A stretch of DNA of 64,000 nt from Pogostemon cablin (taxonomy: Eukaryota; Streptophyta; Magnoliopsida; Lamiales; Lamiaceae). The translations under genes were made by a program, and so were the position numbers. Location: contig CM042979.1 in the NCBI GenBank assembly GCA_023678885.1, forward strand, positions 27,270,981-27,334,980, in the 5' to 3' direction. The notes beneath the pieces were generated by a model. It had not been told where the DNA came from. It made no database searches and saw only the letters and a list, made by a program, of their open reading frames with translations. Shown here piece by piece: positions 21,591-34,533 of the stretch (positions are counted from its first letter, which is position 1; each line of letters opens with the position of its first letter).

Positions 21591-22623
21591 CATTTTTTTA
21601 TAATCGGACCGGAGACTGAACAGGTGACTCTAACAGTTCACCGTCGGACTGGCAGTTCAACCGAAAAAAATAAAATTACTTATTTTTAATTATATTTTAA
21701 AAATAATATTCATCAAATAAATTTCTTTAATAAGATATAAGAGTCCAAAAACAAAGCCCACTTTAACATCTCAAAGTCCATTCAATTAATTATTAAAAAG
21801 TAAATATTAATTTATTTTGGATAACTAAAATCCACTTAAAATGTAAAACTGGATAGATAGGGTTAATTAGATAATCTCCATGTCTTCTGCGCCGCTCCCC
21901 ACCCCCTCTCAGCCTCACTCTAGAATTCTGTAGCAAACAAGAAGATTGATTTGTGTCGTACTCTCACCTCCTTCTCTATGCAATTTGCTCTCCCTTCTGA
22001 CGACGACGACGGGGGATTGTGCATTTCCCTTTTCGAAGAGAGGGCTGTTTATATATATATTTTTTTCAATTATTCTCTCTCTGCTACATTTATCGAGAAT
22101 ATGATGTAACCATGCGTTTGTAACCTTAATGGTGTACCCCACCATTAGGGGCCCCCACCGCCCCTGCCCTGGGGATTGGTGGAGGAGGTAAATCGCAGGA
22201 TGTGCCTCAAGTGGCTTATAGGGAGGGCTCACTGTTAAACTTGTGCTTGCAAGGGGCCAAATCCATGCCAAAGGCATGATTCGAACCCCCACCCTGCAGC
22301 AACCAAGCTCAGCTGGAAGGCCTTTCCACCCTCCCCTCTACCACTTGAGCTATGCCCTGGGGGCCATGCGTTTGTAACCTTAAAGATAGCGTTTGTTGTT
22401 GAGTAGATTTGCAATTTCAGTTTGAAATTGTGAAATTTTGAAGGTTATTGCTCAGGGTCTCCCTGTTTTCATGGTTCTACCGGTTATTGCCGGTTTGATC
22501 CGGTTTTTCTCGGGTTAACTACTAAAGCGGTTCTTAAGGTGCTTTTGGACCGGATCTCGGCCCGGTTCCCAGTCCAACCGGTTCAACAGGCCGGGCCGGT
22601 CCGGTCCGATTCCAACAATACTG
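21591..22623. mobile_element. hAT-type non-autonomous element
   Basis: An 8-bp direct repeat GAATAGAT flanks the unit (21583-21590 and 22624-22631). The ends are inverted: CATTTTTTTATAATCGGACC on the left and the reverse complement of ggtccggtccgattccaaca on the right. 8-bp duplications and ends starting CA fit hAT elements. Both ends are rich in ccggttcaaccgg-like phrases. There is no transposase. A SINE is nested inside. A partial left end of the same family lies at 49298. Confidence 0.75.
22130..22363 (-). mobile_element. tRNA-derived SINE nested in the hAT element
   Basis: This is the same family as 4484-4723 in the opposite orientation: A box TAGCTCAAGTGG (22338-22349 on the minus strand) and a B-box match GGTTCGAATC are readable. 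A perfect 20-bp duplication CCATGCGTTTGTAACCTTAA flanks it at 22110-22129 and 22364-22383, so the insertion is fairly recent. Confidence 0.92.
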
Positions 22624-23962
22624 GAATAGATATTATATTTTAATGTGTAGTGAAATAAGGGAAATAATATTTAATGTAAAATGGGTAGTTGTATTAGTGT
22701 TTGTGTGGGCCTACATTGAGTAATCAATTATTGTGTATGGGCTCAATATGACAAAAAAAAAGAAAATATAAATCTTAATCCGGAACAACCCAAAATAGAA
22801 AACGTAAAGTTTACAAGGGAGAGGGAATATAAATCAATCAAAAGATAATTTAATAATCACTTTTTGTTTAAATAAAATAATTATTTTTTTAAAAAAAAAT
22901 AACTATACTATATCCTAAAAAACTACCTTATAAACTTTTAAGTGCATATATGCACTCGTGCACCCCCCACAAAGAATAACTCTTAATTTCATTTTTCATT
23001 AATACTAGCATTTATCCGGCCGCGCGTTGCACGGACAGGGAAATTTTTGAAATATTTTATATATATAATTTTCTTTTTCTTATAGTCTTATAAGATTAAT
23101 AAAATTTACTTAAAATACGAGGAGTATTTTTTTTTAATACTCGGCCGTGTTTTTTTATGTTGTAATTTTTTTAGAACCATTCAACGTATATTTCTTTTTA
23201 TTATATTGCACGGGCAGGAATTTTTTTAAACTTTTTTTTATCTAAACTTGGACCGTGCTTGGTTTGTGTAGGGATGACAATGGGTAGGGTTCCCACTTAT
23301 TTTAAGATAGCCGTACTCATATCCGATTAAAAAACAACAACCCGTACCCATTCCATTTAAAAAATTTATTCTGCTCCCCGTACCCGTTTAATATTAATTT
23401 ATTTTATATATATTTATATTTTTCATTGTTTAAATAAATACATTATTATTAATTTAAAAAATACATTATTATTAATTTTATTAAAAATAATATAAATTCT
23501 ATTAATTTAAATAAATATTTAATAAATATGATTAAATAAAACTTATAACTATTAATTAAGTATATAAAAATATCTCATAATATATAAATTAGAATATAAT
23601 ATATGCGTACCCGTCCCAAATTCTAATGGGATTTTTTACAATTATTCGTACTTGTCCCAAATCCGTTTACAACTACACATATCCTTCCTGTTAGGGTATC
23701 CGGAAATACTTAAAATCAATATTGGTTTTAGGGATATCCATAACCCGTATTCTTTTGAATGCCAATTATTAATGCCCGTATGCCCTGTTTAAAAAATTCA
23801 TTATAAAATTTATACTCATTTCAAATTTTTTTTGTCAATATCCACCGTTATCCATACATGTTTAATACTAATTTATCTTACCTATATTTATATTTATATT
23901 AACTGAACATAAAATAAATATCAGTAGGGAAGTTTATTGATATTATCTCATAATATAAATAA

Positions 23963-24332
23963 GGGTTAATTCCTAAAAAATTCACCACCTTATTATGAAT
24001 TTTCAATTTTATCACGACCTTTTATTTTTGTCAATTCAATACACGATCTATTTAATATTTTCAATTCTATCACAATTATTTTTATTATTATTATTATTAT
24101 ATTTTATAATAAATTGAATTGAAAATATAAAATAAGTGGTGTGTCAAATTGAAAATATAAAAGTTGTGATAAACTGAAAATATTAAATAGATCGCGTATT
24201 GAATTGACAAAAATAAAAGGTCGTGATAGAATTGAAAATATTAAATAGATCGTGTATTGAATTGATAAAAAAAAGGTGGTGATAGATTTGAAAACTCTCT
24301 AATAAGGTGGTGAATTTTTTAGGAATTAACTC
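23963..24332. mobile_element. MULE-type MITE inside the Helitron
   Basis: The left end GGGTTAATTCCTAAAAAATT and the right end (reverse complement GAGTTAATTCCTAAAAAATT) open long, imperfect inverted arms. A perfect 9-bp target duplication TATAAATAA flanks it (23954-23962 and 24333-24341). This points to a small Mutator-related element. Inside, a 'gatctatttaatattttcaa' unit recurs several times in both arms. Confidence 0.85.
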
Positions 24333-24359
24333 TATAAATAACTAAATTTACTATACTTA

Positions 24360-24620
24360 AAAAATAATTTTACCCTAAATCATAGAAGTAAATATACCCT
24401 AAACCACAAATGTGAAATTACAATTATACCCTAAACCTTAAATCATAGAGTGAAATATACCCTAAACCACAAAAGTAAAATTATACCCTAAATCCTAACC
24501 TTAAGGATGAAATATGCCCTAAACCATAATGATAAATAGAATTACACCCTAAATCACAAAGATGAATTTATAATTATACCCTAAACTTTTAAACCTTATG
24601 GGTGAATAAACCTTAAACCA
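24360..24620. repeat. Degenerate 'accctaaa' minisatellite
   Basis: Short, imperfect units of the type 'ataccctaaaccacaaa...gtgaaattataa' follow each other. The reverse-complement type ('ggtttagggtataattgtaa') forms a similar tract at 33735-33975 outside the Helitron. The telomere-like core is probably coincidental, since spacing is irregular. Confidence 0.6.
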
Positions 24621-27600
24621 CAATAGTGAAAAATTAATAAAACAACAAAATTGAACAAAATACCCACGATTATCATCTAGTTTGGAACGGGCCCCACGGT
24701 TCCATGAATTTGGAAAAAAAAAAGCACACTCCATGCTAGTCATTGACTCTTTGCCTTTAAGAATATTAGAGATATTTTAATTCTCACTTATTGTTCAGCG
24801 ACTGAAGTCATATGAGTATTACTAAATTATTATACATAATAAAAGTAGTAGGGATGACTAACAAAATTACCCAAAGAACCCCACGCATGAAAATTTAAAA
24901 TCCATAACACAAACAATGATTAAGCAACACATCATCAGTTGAATGAAACTTTCAATCAATTGTTCAAGAAATTAAGTTTTTCCTGGAAACAAATGACAAC
25001 ATTGTTAACAATGTTGAAACAAAATAAAGTAAAAATATATATAGAAATCTTATTTCTGTTAGTCAAGACTATTAAGTAACAAACAACATTGATGCGGTTA
25101 AAATAAGTTAATCGAATGGTTACCATTCGCAGACTCCCAGTCTTGTCTTCATGTTGCTGAAAAGAAAAAAAAACTATGAGGTCTATATTTGAGCTTGCGT
25201 CTATTCATGGTAGTCAATATGAAGTTTGAGTAAAAGTTGAATTGAAAAATAAAATAAAATTGTACAGCTATCTCTTCATATAAATTCGCAACATAATAAA
25301 CACAATTATAGCTTCTAAAGTTATTACTTACGCTCTTAAAACTTACTGAAACACAATTATAGCTTCTAAAGTTATTACTTAAACTCTTATAACTTACTAA
25401 AACACAATTATTACTTCTCTCCAATTTTTAATCCATTTATCATGGTAACTCTAAAAGTGTCATTTACAATTGAACATGTCTAAATATTGGTCTTTTTAAG
25501 TACAAAACAACATACATCACTGCCAATCAACCAAACTCCTTTGGATATGGCAAATTTAGGTGGACAATTTAAATGATCTAAAGCCTAGCAGCAAACTTTG
25601 AACCAAAGGTTAAGACTTATATTTTTATTTAGAGCAGAGCAGGCAACATATAAAATGTAGAAAGGAAATAAATAAAATAAAATTAAATACACCAAAATAA
25701 CAATGAAATCCCAGTTTAGAAACATAAAAAAATCCAACAGGTTTTGGTATATTCCCACGTGAGGCATCAAATTCGTCACTACTAATCAATTTATTTTATG
25801 TCATTCCTACAAAGTTACCAACCCTTTCAATGGCAACCCAACCAAGAACCCATAACTAAGAAACCTTCATTCACAACTAAAACTAATAATATTCGAAAAG
25901 GAACAATTAAGTGTTACCGAGAAAAGAGGAAGACTTTTATTTCATTCGCAATGAGGCATGCAGAATCTATATTTTTCATTGATGTACTGTCAATACAGGC
26001 TCAAGGATCCAAATCAAAACAAAAATATTATCAATAAACAAATAATTCCACTGACTAAAAATTCATAATCAATAGCTTAACAGCACGTTTAAATTCAAGC
26101 AAATACTGGCTTGCATTCCTGAATAAAAAACAATAACATTATCATTAAGCAATTAAGGCCTTGGACTATGAATTTGAAATTAGTAGCTCAACAACACTTC
26201 CAAATAATAACAGTTGTCATGCAATTAAAAGTATGTAATCATCACCTCCGATAGATCCAATTAACTATAAATGCAGCAGATAGACAATCTCCCAATGAGA
26301 ACTGCATCAAGTAAAGAAAGTCATGATTTCAATGAACTATATGCTTATCCAAGAGAGCATGATGAAGAAAAATAGAAAACTCACCAAGCTTAAAGAATGA
26401 ATCAACACTTGGGGTGACTTTATGATATAATCAGGTTTGTTGGGATTTGCAATACCAATGTAATTAATAGAAAGACAAATTCATACACATTGCTTTTCAC
26501 TTTCTCGCACACTATCTACAAAAAAAATATAAAATGAGAAGTTACCATGGGGTAACTCTTAAACTGAAACTTCATTGCACTTGTAACACAGATTGCGTTA
26601 CTTGAATTCTATAAGATCCTGCTAAGGTGCATTAACAGGTATGTTGGTTGTAGACCATTATACCAACTGTAGCTAGAAAAGCCCATGACTCATGCACTTT
26701 TAAAATAAGTAATAGTCCATTAACAAATAGTAAAACAGGAAATTGATTAATTTTGTATTCATGATACAGCTGCCATGTAGAAAATTTAATCTTCCTCAGC
26801 TATTTCATAAAATGTGAAAGTTGTGCATGTGGAAACAATATATAAATTATGTAAAAATTGAAATGGAACACAGAGTGCATCAAAGCAGAATTTTGGAATT
26901 ACTTAGTACCAAAACTAAACCTTCAAAGTAAGAAAATAAAGCCATAAACCTTAAATATAAATTCAATAGCTCAAGTGCTCAACAACAATCCATAAATTAT
27001 ATTTTTTATTTTTTTAACTGCATTTTAGTAAATAAATTTTTTATAGACATATACATATGCAGTCCTCAACTCTTTCATAAAATGTGAAAGCTGTGAGAGT
27101 GGAAACAATATATAAATTACGTCCAAAATTTAAATGAAACATAGATTGCATCAAAATAGAATTCTGGAATTCTTTTAAAACGTAGTTTCATAAATGAAAG
27201 TATGAAATATTTAAATTTAATATTATAGTTATTCCATTAAGCTCGGTATCATTGCTTGCACCGGCAAAAATCACATTGTAAGAAAAAGCATGCTAGTTGA
27301 TGGGCATGAATACAATATTACCTTCACTAATGAGTAATGAATGGAAAGACCATTACAAAACTGAACCTCCATATCACGAAGATTGATAATATATCCATAA
27401 TCATTTCTAATGTTATATTAAGAGAGAAAACACTTATGTTTATTTAAAGATTCTAGAACATTGAATTCTAAATTCAATACACAGTAAGCCACATATTGTA
27501 GTTCAACTCAACTGACACAACTCAACAAAACTTTACGCATATGCATCCATATATCATTGGATAATCTACCAAGGCTCTAGTAATAGACTGGATTATCATA

Positions 27601-30600
27601 GACAAATTTATGCATTAGGTGTTCATTATAGTCTTTGCCAAATATGTGTTCTCAAAGTAAAGTTGCTTGTATATAATCAAATTTGCAAGGATAAACTAAT
27701 TTCAAAGCAATCCCATTGAATCTTACTTACCAATGTTGTAAGATTCAGTATTGGAACTCCTAAAATGAAGCAAGCAAAAATAATCATCAATATTATGTAT
27801 CAGGTAGGCTAAGATATCTAACTCCTCCAAAATATTAAAAAATATAGTTCAATATAATGAAGATATGTTGTGTAAAATACCTGACTGCTGCAACTGGCCA
27901 TTGGTTTGTGGCTAATTTGTCTAATAACTTTACCTAAATGCAAAAATAAAAGACACATAATAAAATGACATTAAAATACAATCTCTCACCAAACACAATT
28001 ACGTTGCAGAAAAAAAGAATATCGCTTATTTCTAATAATTTAGACCAAACACGTGAGAGTTGTATATTTTAATTACTCAAAAAAATAATGGAAGAACAAA
28101 AATGAATAGAGTTCGAAAACAAACCAGGTAAGTTGGGCCAAAAGTCACAAAAGTTTTTCCCTTACGAACGCATGTACACTGCAACAATAAGAAAAAAGTA
28201 CTTCAATTTGATTTTAAAGATAAATACATCAAATCAAATTGATTTTAAACATAAACTGTTTTTCCATAATATGGCATGACAAATATATATACAGAATGTC
28301 TATTTAAATCCAAATAAACATGTTTTAATCACATAACTTCTTCTCTACACATCCTCTATTGTATAAGGAAATTATACATATAAATTCTAGTACAATTGGG
28401 AAAGCAGAGAGAATATAATTATTATGATCATTTCGAAAAAGAAAGAGCACTAAAGCGAAATAACAAATACCTAATTTAGTTGGAAGCTTTCATATATTGA
28501 AAATTCATTTAGAAAAATTACTCAACTCGAGAAATAAATCTAGTTTACATGCATTGCAACACCTTCTTCTATTAATTTGGGGAAAATATAAATACAAAAG
28601 TGGTATCAACTTCAGCTGCCAATTAGAGGACTCTAGGAGTTGTTCAAGCCACCAGCAATGGCATCAATTATAGCAAAATCCGGCATTGATACTGAAGAAA
28701 TAAACATATTTTAAAATGGATATTTATGCGCGTAAATAAATAAAGACGAATCGTGATAGGTGTGGAGAAGGAAGAGGAGTACCTATGCCACAGCTTTCGC
28801 CATGAAATATGAAATTCCAAAAAATAATAAAATTTGAGATATATCACTTGCCTGCAGAAATTTAATATGAAGCACCCAAGTGAAATAGATTCTCTTTTGT
28901 TTATGATAGAGAAACATAGAAATTGAATGCACACTGATTTGTAAAAATGGAAGAAAGGCGATGCCTACAACGGGGAGGCTACGAAGATCATAGAGGAGGT
29001 CTCGAGGGCGGTGTGGCAACGGATGCGGCGGTAGTGGAAGAAGTGAATTAAGGCTTGTCACAAATTAAAAGATGTGGGAACTGTAATAATGAGAATAAGA
29101 CCATAAAGATTGATAACAGGAAAACACTTTTAAAAGAAGTAAGAACAATGGATTAATTTTCGTAATTTAAGATTATATTAAAAGGAGGCCAAATAAACCA
29201 AAATTAGTTAAGAACGAATTAGAGCAAAACAAAAGAGATATGACAGACAAAGAACTTTCAATACCTTCACACTCGGAAAAGCTGATGGTGCATCCTTAAC
29301 CTGTCAAATATCATTTATGACACCTTCTGTTTCATGTGAAAAAAAAAATCAATGCAGGTAATAGAAACAAATTAAACATGTGTGTGAGTTTCAAGTTTCC
29401 TCTCTACTAAAAAGATTTACATTTCATAAAATAAAGGAACAATGAATATGAGGAAAAGGAATTTGAAATATATTATATCTTCTACCATTAAAACTTCTCT
29501 AAATTCCACAACATCTAAAGATTTAAACTAATTAATAAACCTAGCAAATAGAGAACTCAAGTAATGTCAAGTTTGCTTAAGGATTGGAAGATAAAAACAC
29601 ATTATGATTTTCCAAAAATACATATAACTAAAATACTGGTAATTCTCTAAAACTTGTAAATACTCCAACCTGCAGTATTGAAGCTTGTAACTGTAATGCT
29701 CCCAGCTTTCTTTAGAGGAACAATAGTTCTGGAATATGAAGGAGACGGATAAGGGTTATGCGTACTTATTTTTATTGCTTTTCAAGAAATTGAAAACAAA
29801 TGTTGTAAGGTCATACATAATACAATTTTTATGAGCACACCCATGTGTTCTTGAAATTTCATTCAGGTCATTGCCACCGTACATCGACTGGTTGTAAATT
29901 TTTCCAAATGTTTCTGCAAACTGGAAAGTGTAAGGAATCAAAAAATTAAAAGTCCAGTTAAAAGACTTGTCTTAAACATGTTTCTCAAATAAAACTATTA
30001 TTTGGCATCCTTATAAAATGCAAGTAATATTTTCAGCTAACTTTGGTAAATGAGTATATGTTATAGGTAGTGGACAATCATTGTTTTTTATATGGGACAT
30101 AAATGCAACAACTGCTATCAAACTACAAAGAAGTAGAGTAAGTTAATCAGATACTTGTGAACCATATTTCGCACCAGAAGATTATTTTCTCTCATCAAGA
30201 AACCTCAGAAAATCCCTGCATATTACAAAACAATTAGTGAACTACATTGCTAAAAGTATTAAAAGCATACTTTTGATGCTGGTTTTTTTTCAAAATTATT
30301 ATATACATGTAAATTAGCACATATTAAAAAGATTTAGTTTGTATTGTGAATAAGTTAATTGTCACAGTGTTACAAAATCAACACATATCAGACTGTATAA
30401 CAAACAGAAACATTAAAATATGCATAATATATGGGCATAATACAGCATAAAAAGGTTAGGTTAAGCCTTTCTGAATCGAAACACTCCAATGATTGTCTCT
30501 TTGAATGCATGATCAATAGGCAGGATACACTTGTCATTTCCATGAGGTTAGGAGCGAAACCAATAAGTTAAAGTTTAGAAGTTACCTCCTACTCTGAGGG

Positions 30601-33405
30601 GATATTATCAAAATTGATCAAAATCAGTTTCAGACACCGAACAAACACCAAGAGGTCAAATATGTGTGACCGTCCTATATAGGTGATGACAAATCATAAA
30701 CATTATTGATTTAAGAAAAAATTACATATTACAACTGTAGTCGTGGTGATGATATCTAATGTCATAAAACAAAACAAATTGATTTTGAATCCAAATTATA
30801 CACAGATGGCTCACAGTCCATAAATATTAAAATAAAGAGCATTGCATTCAAATCAAAGATCATACGGGCTCACATTTCCAAATCAAAATAAAATACTACC
30901 AATAAGCAAATTTAAATTTTTAGCTCAAGAACACTTCCAAATCTAACCAAATACGGGTTTATATTCCAAAATGAGAATCAATAATATTATCATATAGTTA
31001 AGGTCTCAATTAAGCACTGTCATTGCCATTACTTTTGACTGATTTTTTCACCATCTTTAAGTACTTGAACCTTCAAACTTCCACTTGTTAATTATATCCT
31101 CTTTTATTATTGCATTTTGCAAAGTCTATTACGCTAATTAAAACCTAGAAGCCAAAAATAAAAAAATAAATAAATAACAGAATAAGTTAGAAAATATACA
31201 TAACTTAGGTAATTTCAATCTCATACACAAAACTATACATCAAGAATAAAATAAAATTTAATAAAATAAAATCCAATAGAACTTCATGAAAGAAAATATG
31301 ACTGCAATTTCAATTAGATCAAATATAAATGAATTTTTAGCGATTCATATTTTAACCTACACACATAATCGAGTATACTATAGTAAAAATGAATAAAATT
31401 GTATCAAGAAAATTGTCAAAGTTAGAATTCCTTAAAGCTGATAATTCATAACCATAAAAGAGGACTTTACCTCTGAATATATATCCATGAATAATATTAT
31501 AGAAAAACTGAGTGGAATACATATCAATAGGAGTGATCGTTGTGATGGTGATGTTATGAAAGTTATAATTCTCAATATTAAAATCAAAATCCATTCATAC
31601 TCAAAGTAAGATCCAATAGCTTAATAAATTGTTAAAGTCAATTAATGGTATGTAAGAGTTATGCCACCAAAACAAATAAAACAAAAAAGATAAGAAACAT
31701 ATCATTATGAACCTATACCAATCTCTTGATGAGTTAATCAAAGAGAAACATATAAAAAAATTATGGCAAATGAGGCATGTAATTATCATTGGTTGAAGGA
31801 CCTACCATAAACAAACATATTACATACAACAATCCCAAATGAATAACAAATTTTAGTTAGATTGTCAAGATTAAATGTTTAGAAGGTTATTAATCATTAA
31901 GAACTATATATAAAAGCATTCACACACACACACACATACACATAAATTCAAATATATATCATAAGAAAATACATATACGAATTTGTGTAGGCAGGAATGT
32001 AGTAAGAACTCACTTTTCAAGTGCCAATGGAGATGAGACAGCATTTTACAGTCAATAATCCTATTCCATTCAACTAAATCTGCATAAAAAAAATTCATAA
32101 TGTATGTAGCAAGTTAGAGAACTCAAGTAAATCAAGTTTGCTTCAGGATTGGAAGATAAAAGTCAAGTTAATCATATACCCGAAAACCATACTTTGCACT
32201 TTTCTCTCATCAAGAAACCTCAACAACCTTGCAGATTACAAAACAATTAGTGAACTAAACCGCTAACAGTGTTAAAGGCATACTTTTGATGCTAGTTTTA
32301 TTTTTTTTTTTTTTCCAATTATATACATGTAAATTAGAACCTATTGATTATTCAACTGTTTTTATTTTTTATTTTTTAACTTAGGAGAAAGAAATAAAAA
32401 ATAGGTGTTTCAATCCACCAAGCAATGTTGTTCTTGTGTTAAAAAATAAGAGAAAAAGCACCAACGAAAATTTCAATCAGAAATAAAAATCAACTTACCA
32501 TATTCCATTTTCATCTGTAGTGAATATCATGGGATTGCAATCAAATCCCACTCCCAATAACCATTTATTCAGAAATAAAAAATACCTAAATCAAATGAAG
32601 ATTTAAAAGCAATTGATTTTTTCACATCATCATGTCCAATTTCTTTAGTTTAGAATACAAACCTGAGAAGAGTTATTCTTTAATTTTTTTGCATTCGAAG
32701 ATGACGATGCGAACACCGTTAAATTGATCTCCATATGAATTCAGTTTTGTGTATGAAGATAATCAATCGGTTGTATATGTGGGTGAATTGATAAAATAGT
32801 GAAGAATTAGAGAAGAAAAATGAAAGACTTATGATATTAGACTCCTCAAAGAAAAATGTCCTAATTTAATCGCTAAACTGCGAACCTTTGCAAACGGATG
32901 GCCGGATTAAGAATGAGTGTACAGAAGAAATAGCAGCAAAGCCAGCCTTTTATTTTGGATTCAAGAGGGCTGAATTGAAATTGAGATTCTCGCAGCACAA
33001 CAACGCACCATCCTCTCGCTTTCTTTTCCCCTAGTGGATTTTGAGAAACAATGTGCAATTAGGGTTTGAAAATTAATTTTGTTCAAAAAGTTTATTTTAA
33101 TTATAAAAGAGTCCAAAATTTTGGTGAATTTAGTGAAATGGCACTGAATTCACAAATTAATCAAGATAAAGGGTCAAGATCAGTTTATGTAATAATTAAT
33201 GGCCAAAATTAAAATTGAATTTGGTCAAAATTGGTCAAAATTTGTGGAATTCATTTTGCTTTTATATTAGTATAGATAGTTAGATGCTGCTTTTCGTACT
33301 AATGCACTCCCCTAAACAGAGTTTAGAAAATAGCAAAACTTTAATGAGACGATATTCTTAGACGACAATGACTTGTGTACGCCCGTTATTATTATTTTTC
33401 ATATA

Positions 33406-33618
33406 CTCCCTCCGTCCCATCCAAATATCACTATTTTACTATATTGGGCGTCCAGTCTAAATTGCACCATTTTCTTCTTTTAGTAAAAAGGGTCCACCAA
33501 TGGCCCACCACTATCCATCACATCTCTCTAATACACCTACCCACTTTACATAAAATAATAATACTCCTCAGTCTACGTGCAAAAAGCAAATGACACACTT
33601 TGACCGGGACAGAGGGAG
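33406..33618. mobile_element. Stowaway-type MITE
   Basis: CTCCCTCCGTCCC on the left and GGGACAGAGGGAG on the right, with TA duplicated on both sides. Confidence 0.85.
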
Positions 33619-33734
33619 TATGTAGAAGCGTGGCGGCCTCCACCCCCAAATCTACACCATTTTCCTACCGTCATCGACATATTGTTCATTTGTTGTTATT
33701 ATATTTTTTTTGTTTTTCTTTTTTAATTTAATTT

Positions 33735-33975
33735 TAAAGTATAATTGTAATTTTATCCTTTTGGTTTAGGATATAATTTATCTCTACAGTTTATGATTTA
33801 GGGTATAATTATAATTTTACCCTTGTGGTTTAGGGTTTAGGGTATAATTGTAATTTTACCCTTGTAGTTTAGGTTAGTAATTTACACCCTATGGTTTAGG
33901 GTTTAGGGTATAATTGTAATTTTACTCTTATGGTTTAGGGTATAATTTATCCATAGGATTTAGGGTATAATAGTC
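33735..33975. repeat. Degenerate 'tttagggtataatt' minisatellite
   Basis: Four to five imperfect units with 'ggtttagggtataattgtaa' and 'ttttacccttgtggt' are arranged in tandem. The tract at 24360-24620 looks like the same type in the other orientation. Confidence 0.65.
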
Positions 33976-34461
33976 ATTTAAATATAATAAATTTAAAAAT
34001 AAAATAAAAAACAACATTATTGAAGAAGTATGAATTAATTAAGAAGAATAGGGAATTGGTACCCCTGATCGTACCCTAGTCACTCTCTTCTTACACACAT
34101 AAGTTTTAGCCCCTAAAAAATAATCTTTGTTTCGAAAATAATTGTGCACTTTCTTTTTTTTCTTTGACTATGTTTTAATCAAGTTTAATAGTCTAAATTT
34201 AAATTTAATAAATTTCCATACACTTGCAAATTTTATAAACCTTTAATTCACTCTTACTATACATTATCTTTCGATTAATATTTTTCTTTACTTTCTCTAT
34301 CTTTATTTATCTCTTTTATCACCTTAATTAAGACTTGAATTAACATGGAGTATAATTTAAATTTATCCTGTCAAATCTCAAAACAAATATAAAATAACAA
34401 TACTCACTATTTAATTAAATTAGCTTAAACACAAATCAAGCAATCCTTAAAAGAATTGCAC

Positions 34462-34464
<3 letters not shown>

Positions 34465-34530
<66 letters not shown>
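34465..34530. repeat. (AT)n microsatellite
   Basis: A perfect dinucleotide run of about 66 bases. Frames reading YIYIYI across it are artefacts. Confidence 0.98.

Positions 34531-34533
<3 letters not shown>

Larger units (their letters stand above)
23005..33276 (-). mobile_element. Helitron, 10.3 kb, no recognisable Rep/helicase
   Basis: On the minus strand the unit starts TCTATACTAATATAAAAGC (33276 downward) and ends with CTAG (23008-23005). A GC-rich hairpin CCGTGC-AAC-GCGCGG sits about a dozen bases before that end. The flanking bases are A before the start and T after the end, the A|T insertion site of Helitrons. Plant Helitrons have exactly these marks (5' TC, 3' hairpin plus CTRR). No long reading frame with Rep or helicase motifs is present. 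The interior is AT-rich with old internal duplications: about 26750-26880 resembles 27055-27180, 30160-30330 resembles 32165-32345, and 25985-26160 resembles 30850-31010. A short potential exon starts at an ATG near 32733 (minus) and ends before a GT, but this is weak. Confidence 0.8.
33277..34464. other. Intergenic with MITE and minisatellite
   Basis: No gene is seen. A Stowaway MITE occupies 33406-33618 and a ttagggtataatt minisatellite about 33735-33975. The rest is AT-rich. Confidence 0.5.

Noticed and set aside
28668..29061. Two ~90-codon frames inside the Helitron that might be captured exons
   Set aside because: No recognisable domain, no convincing splice sites on both sides, and composition like the surrounding non-coding sequence.
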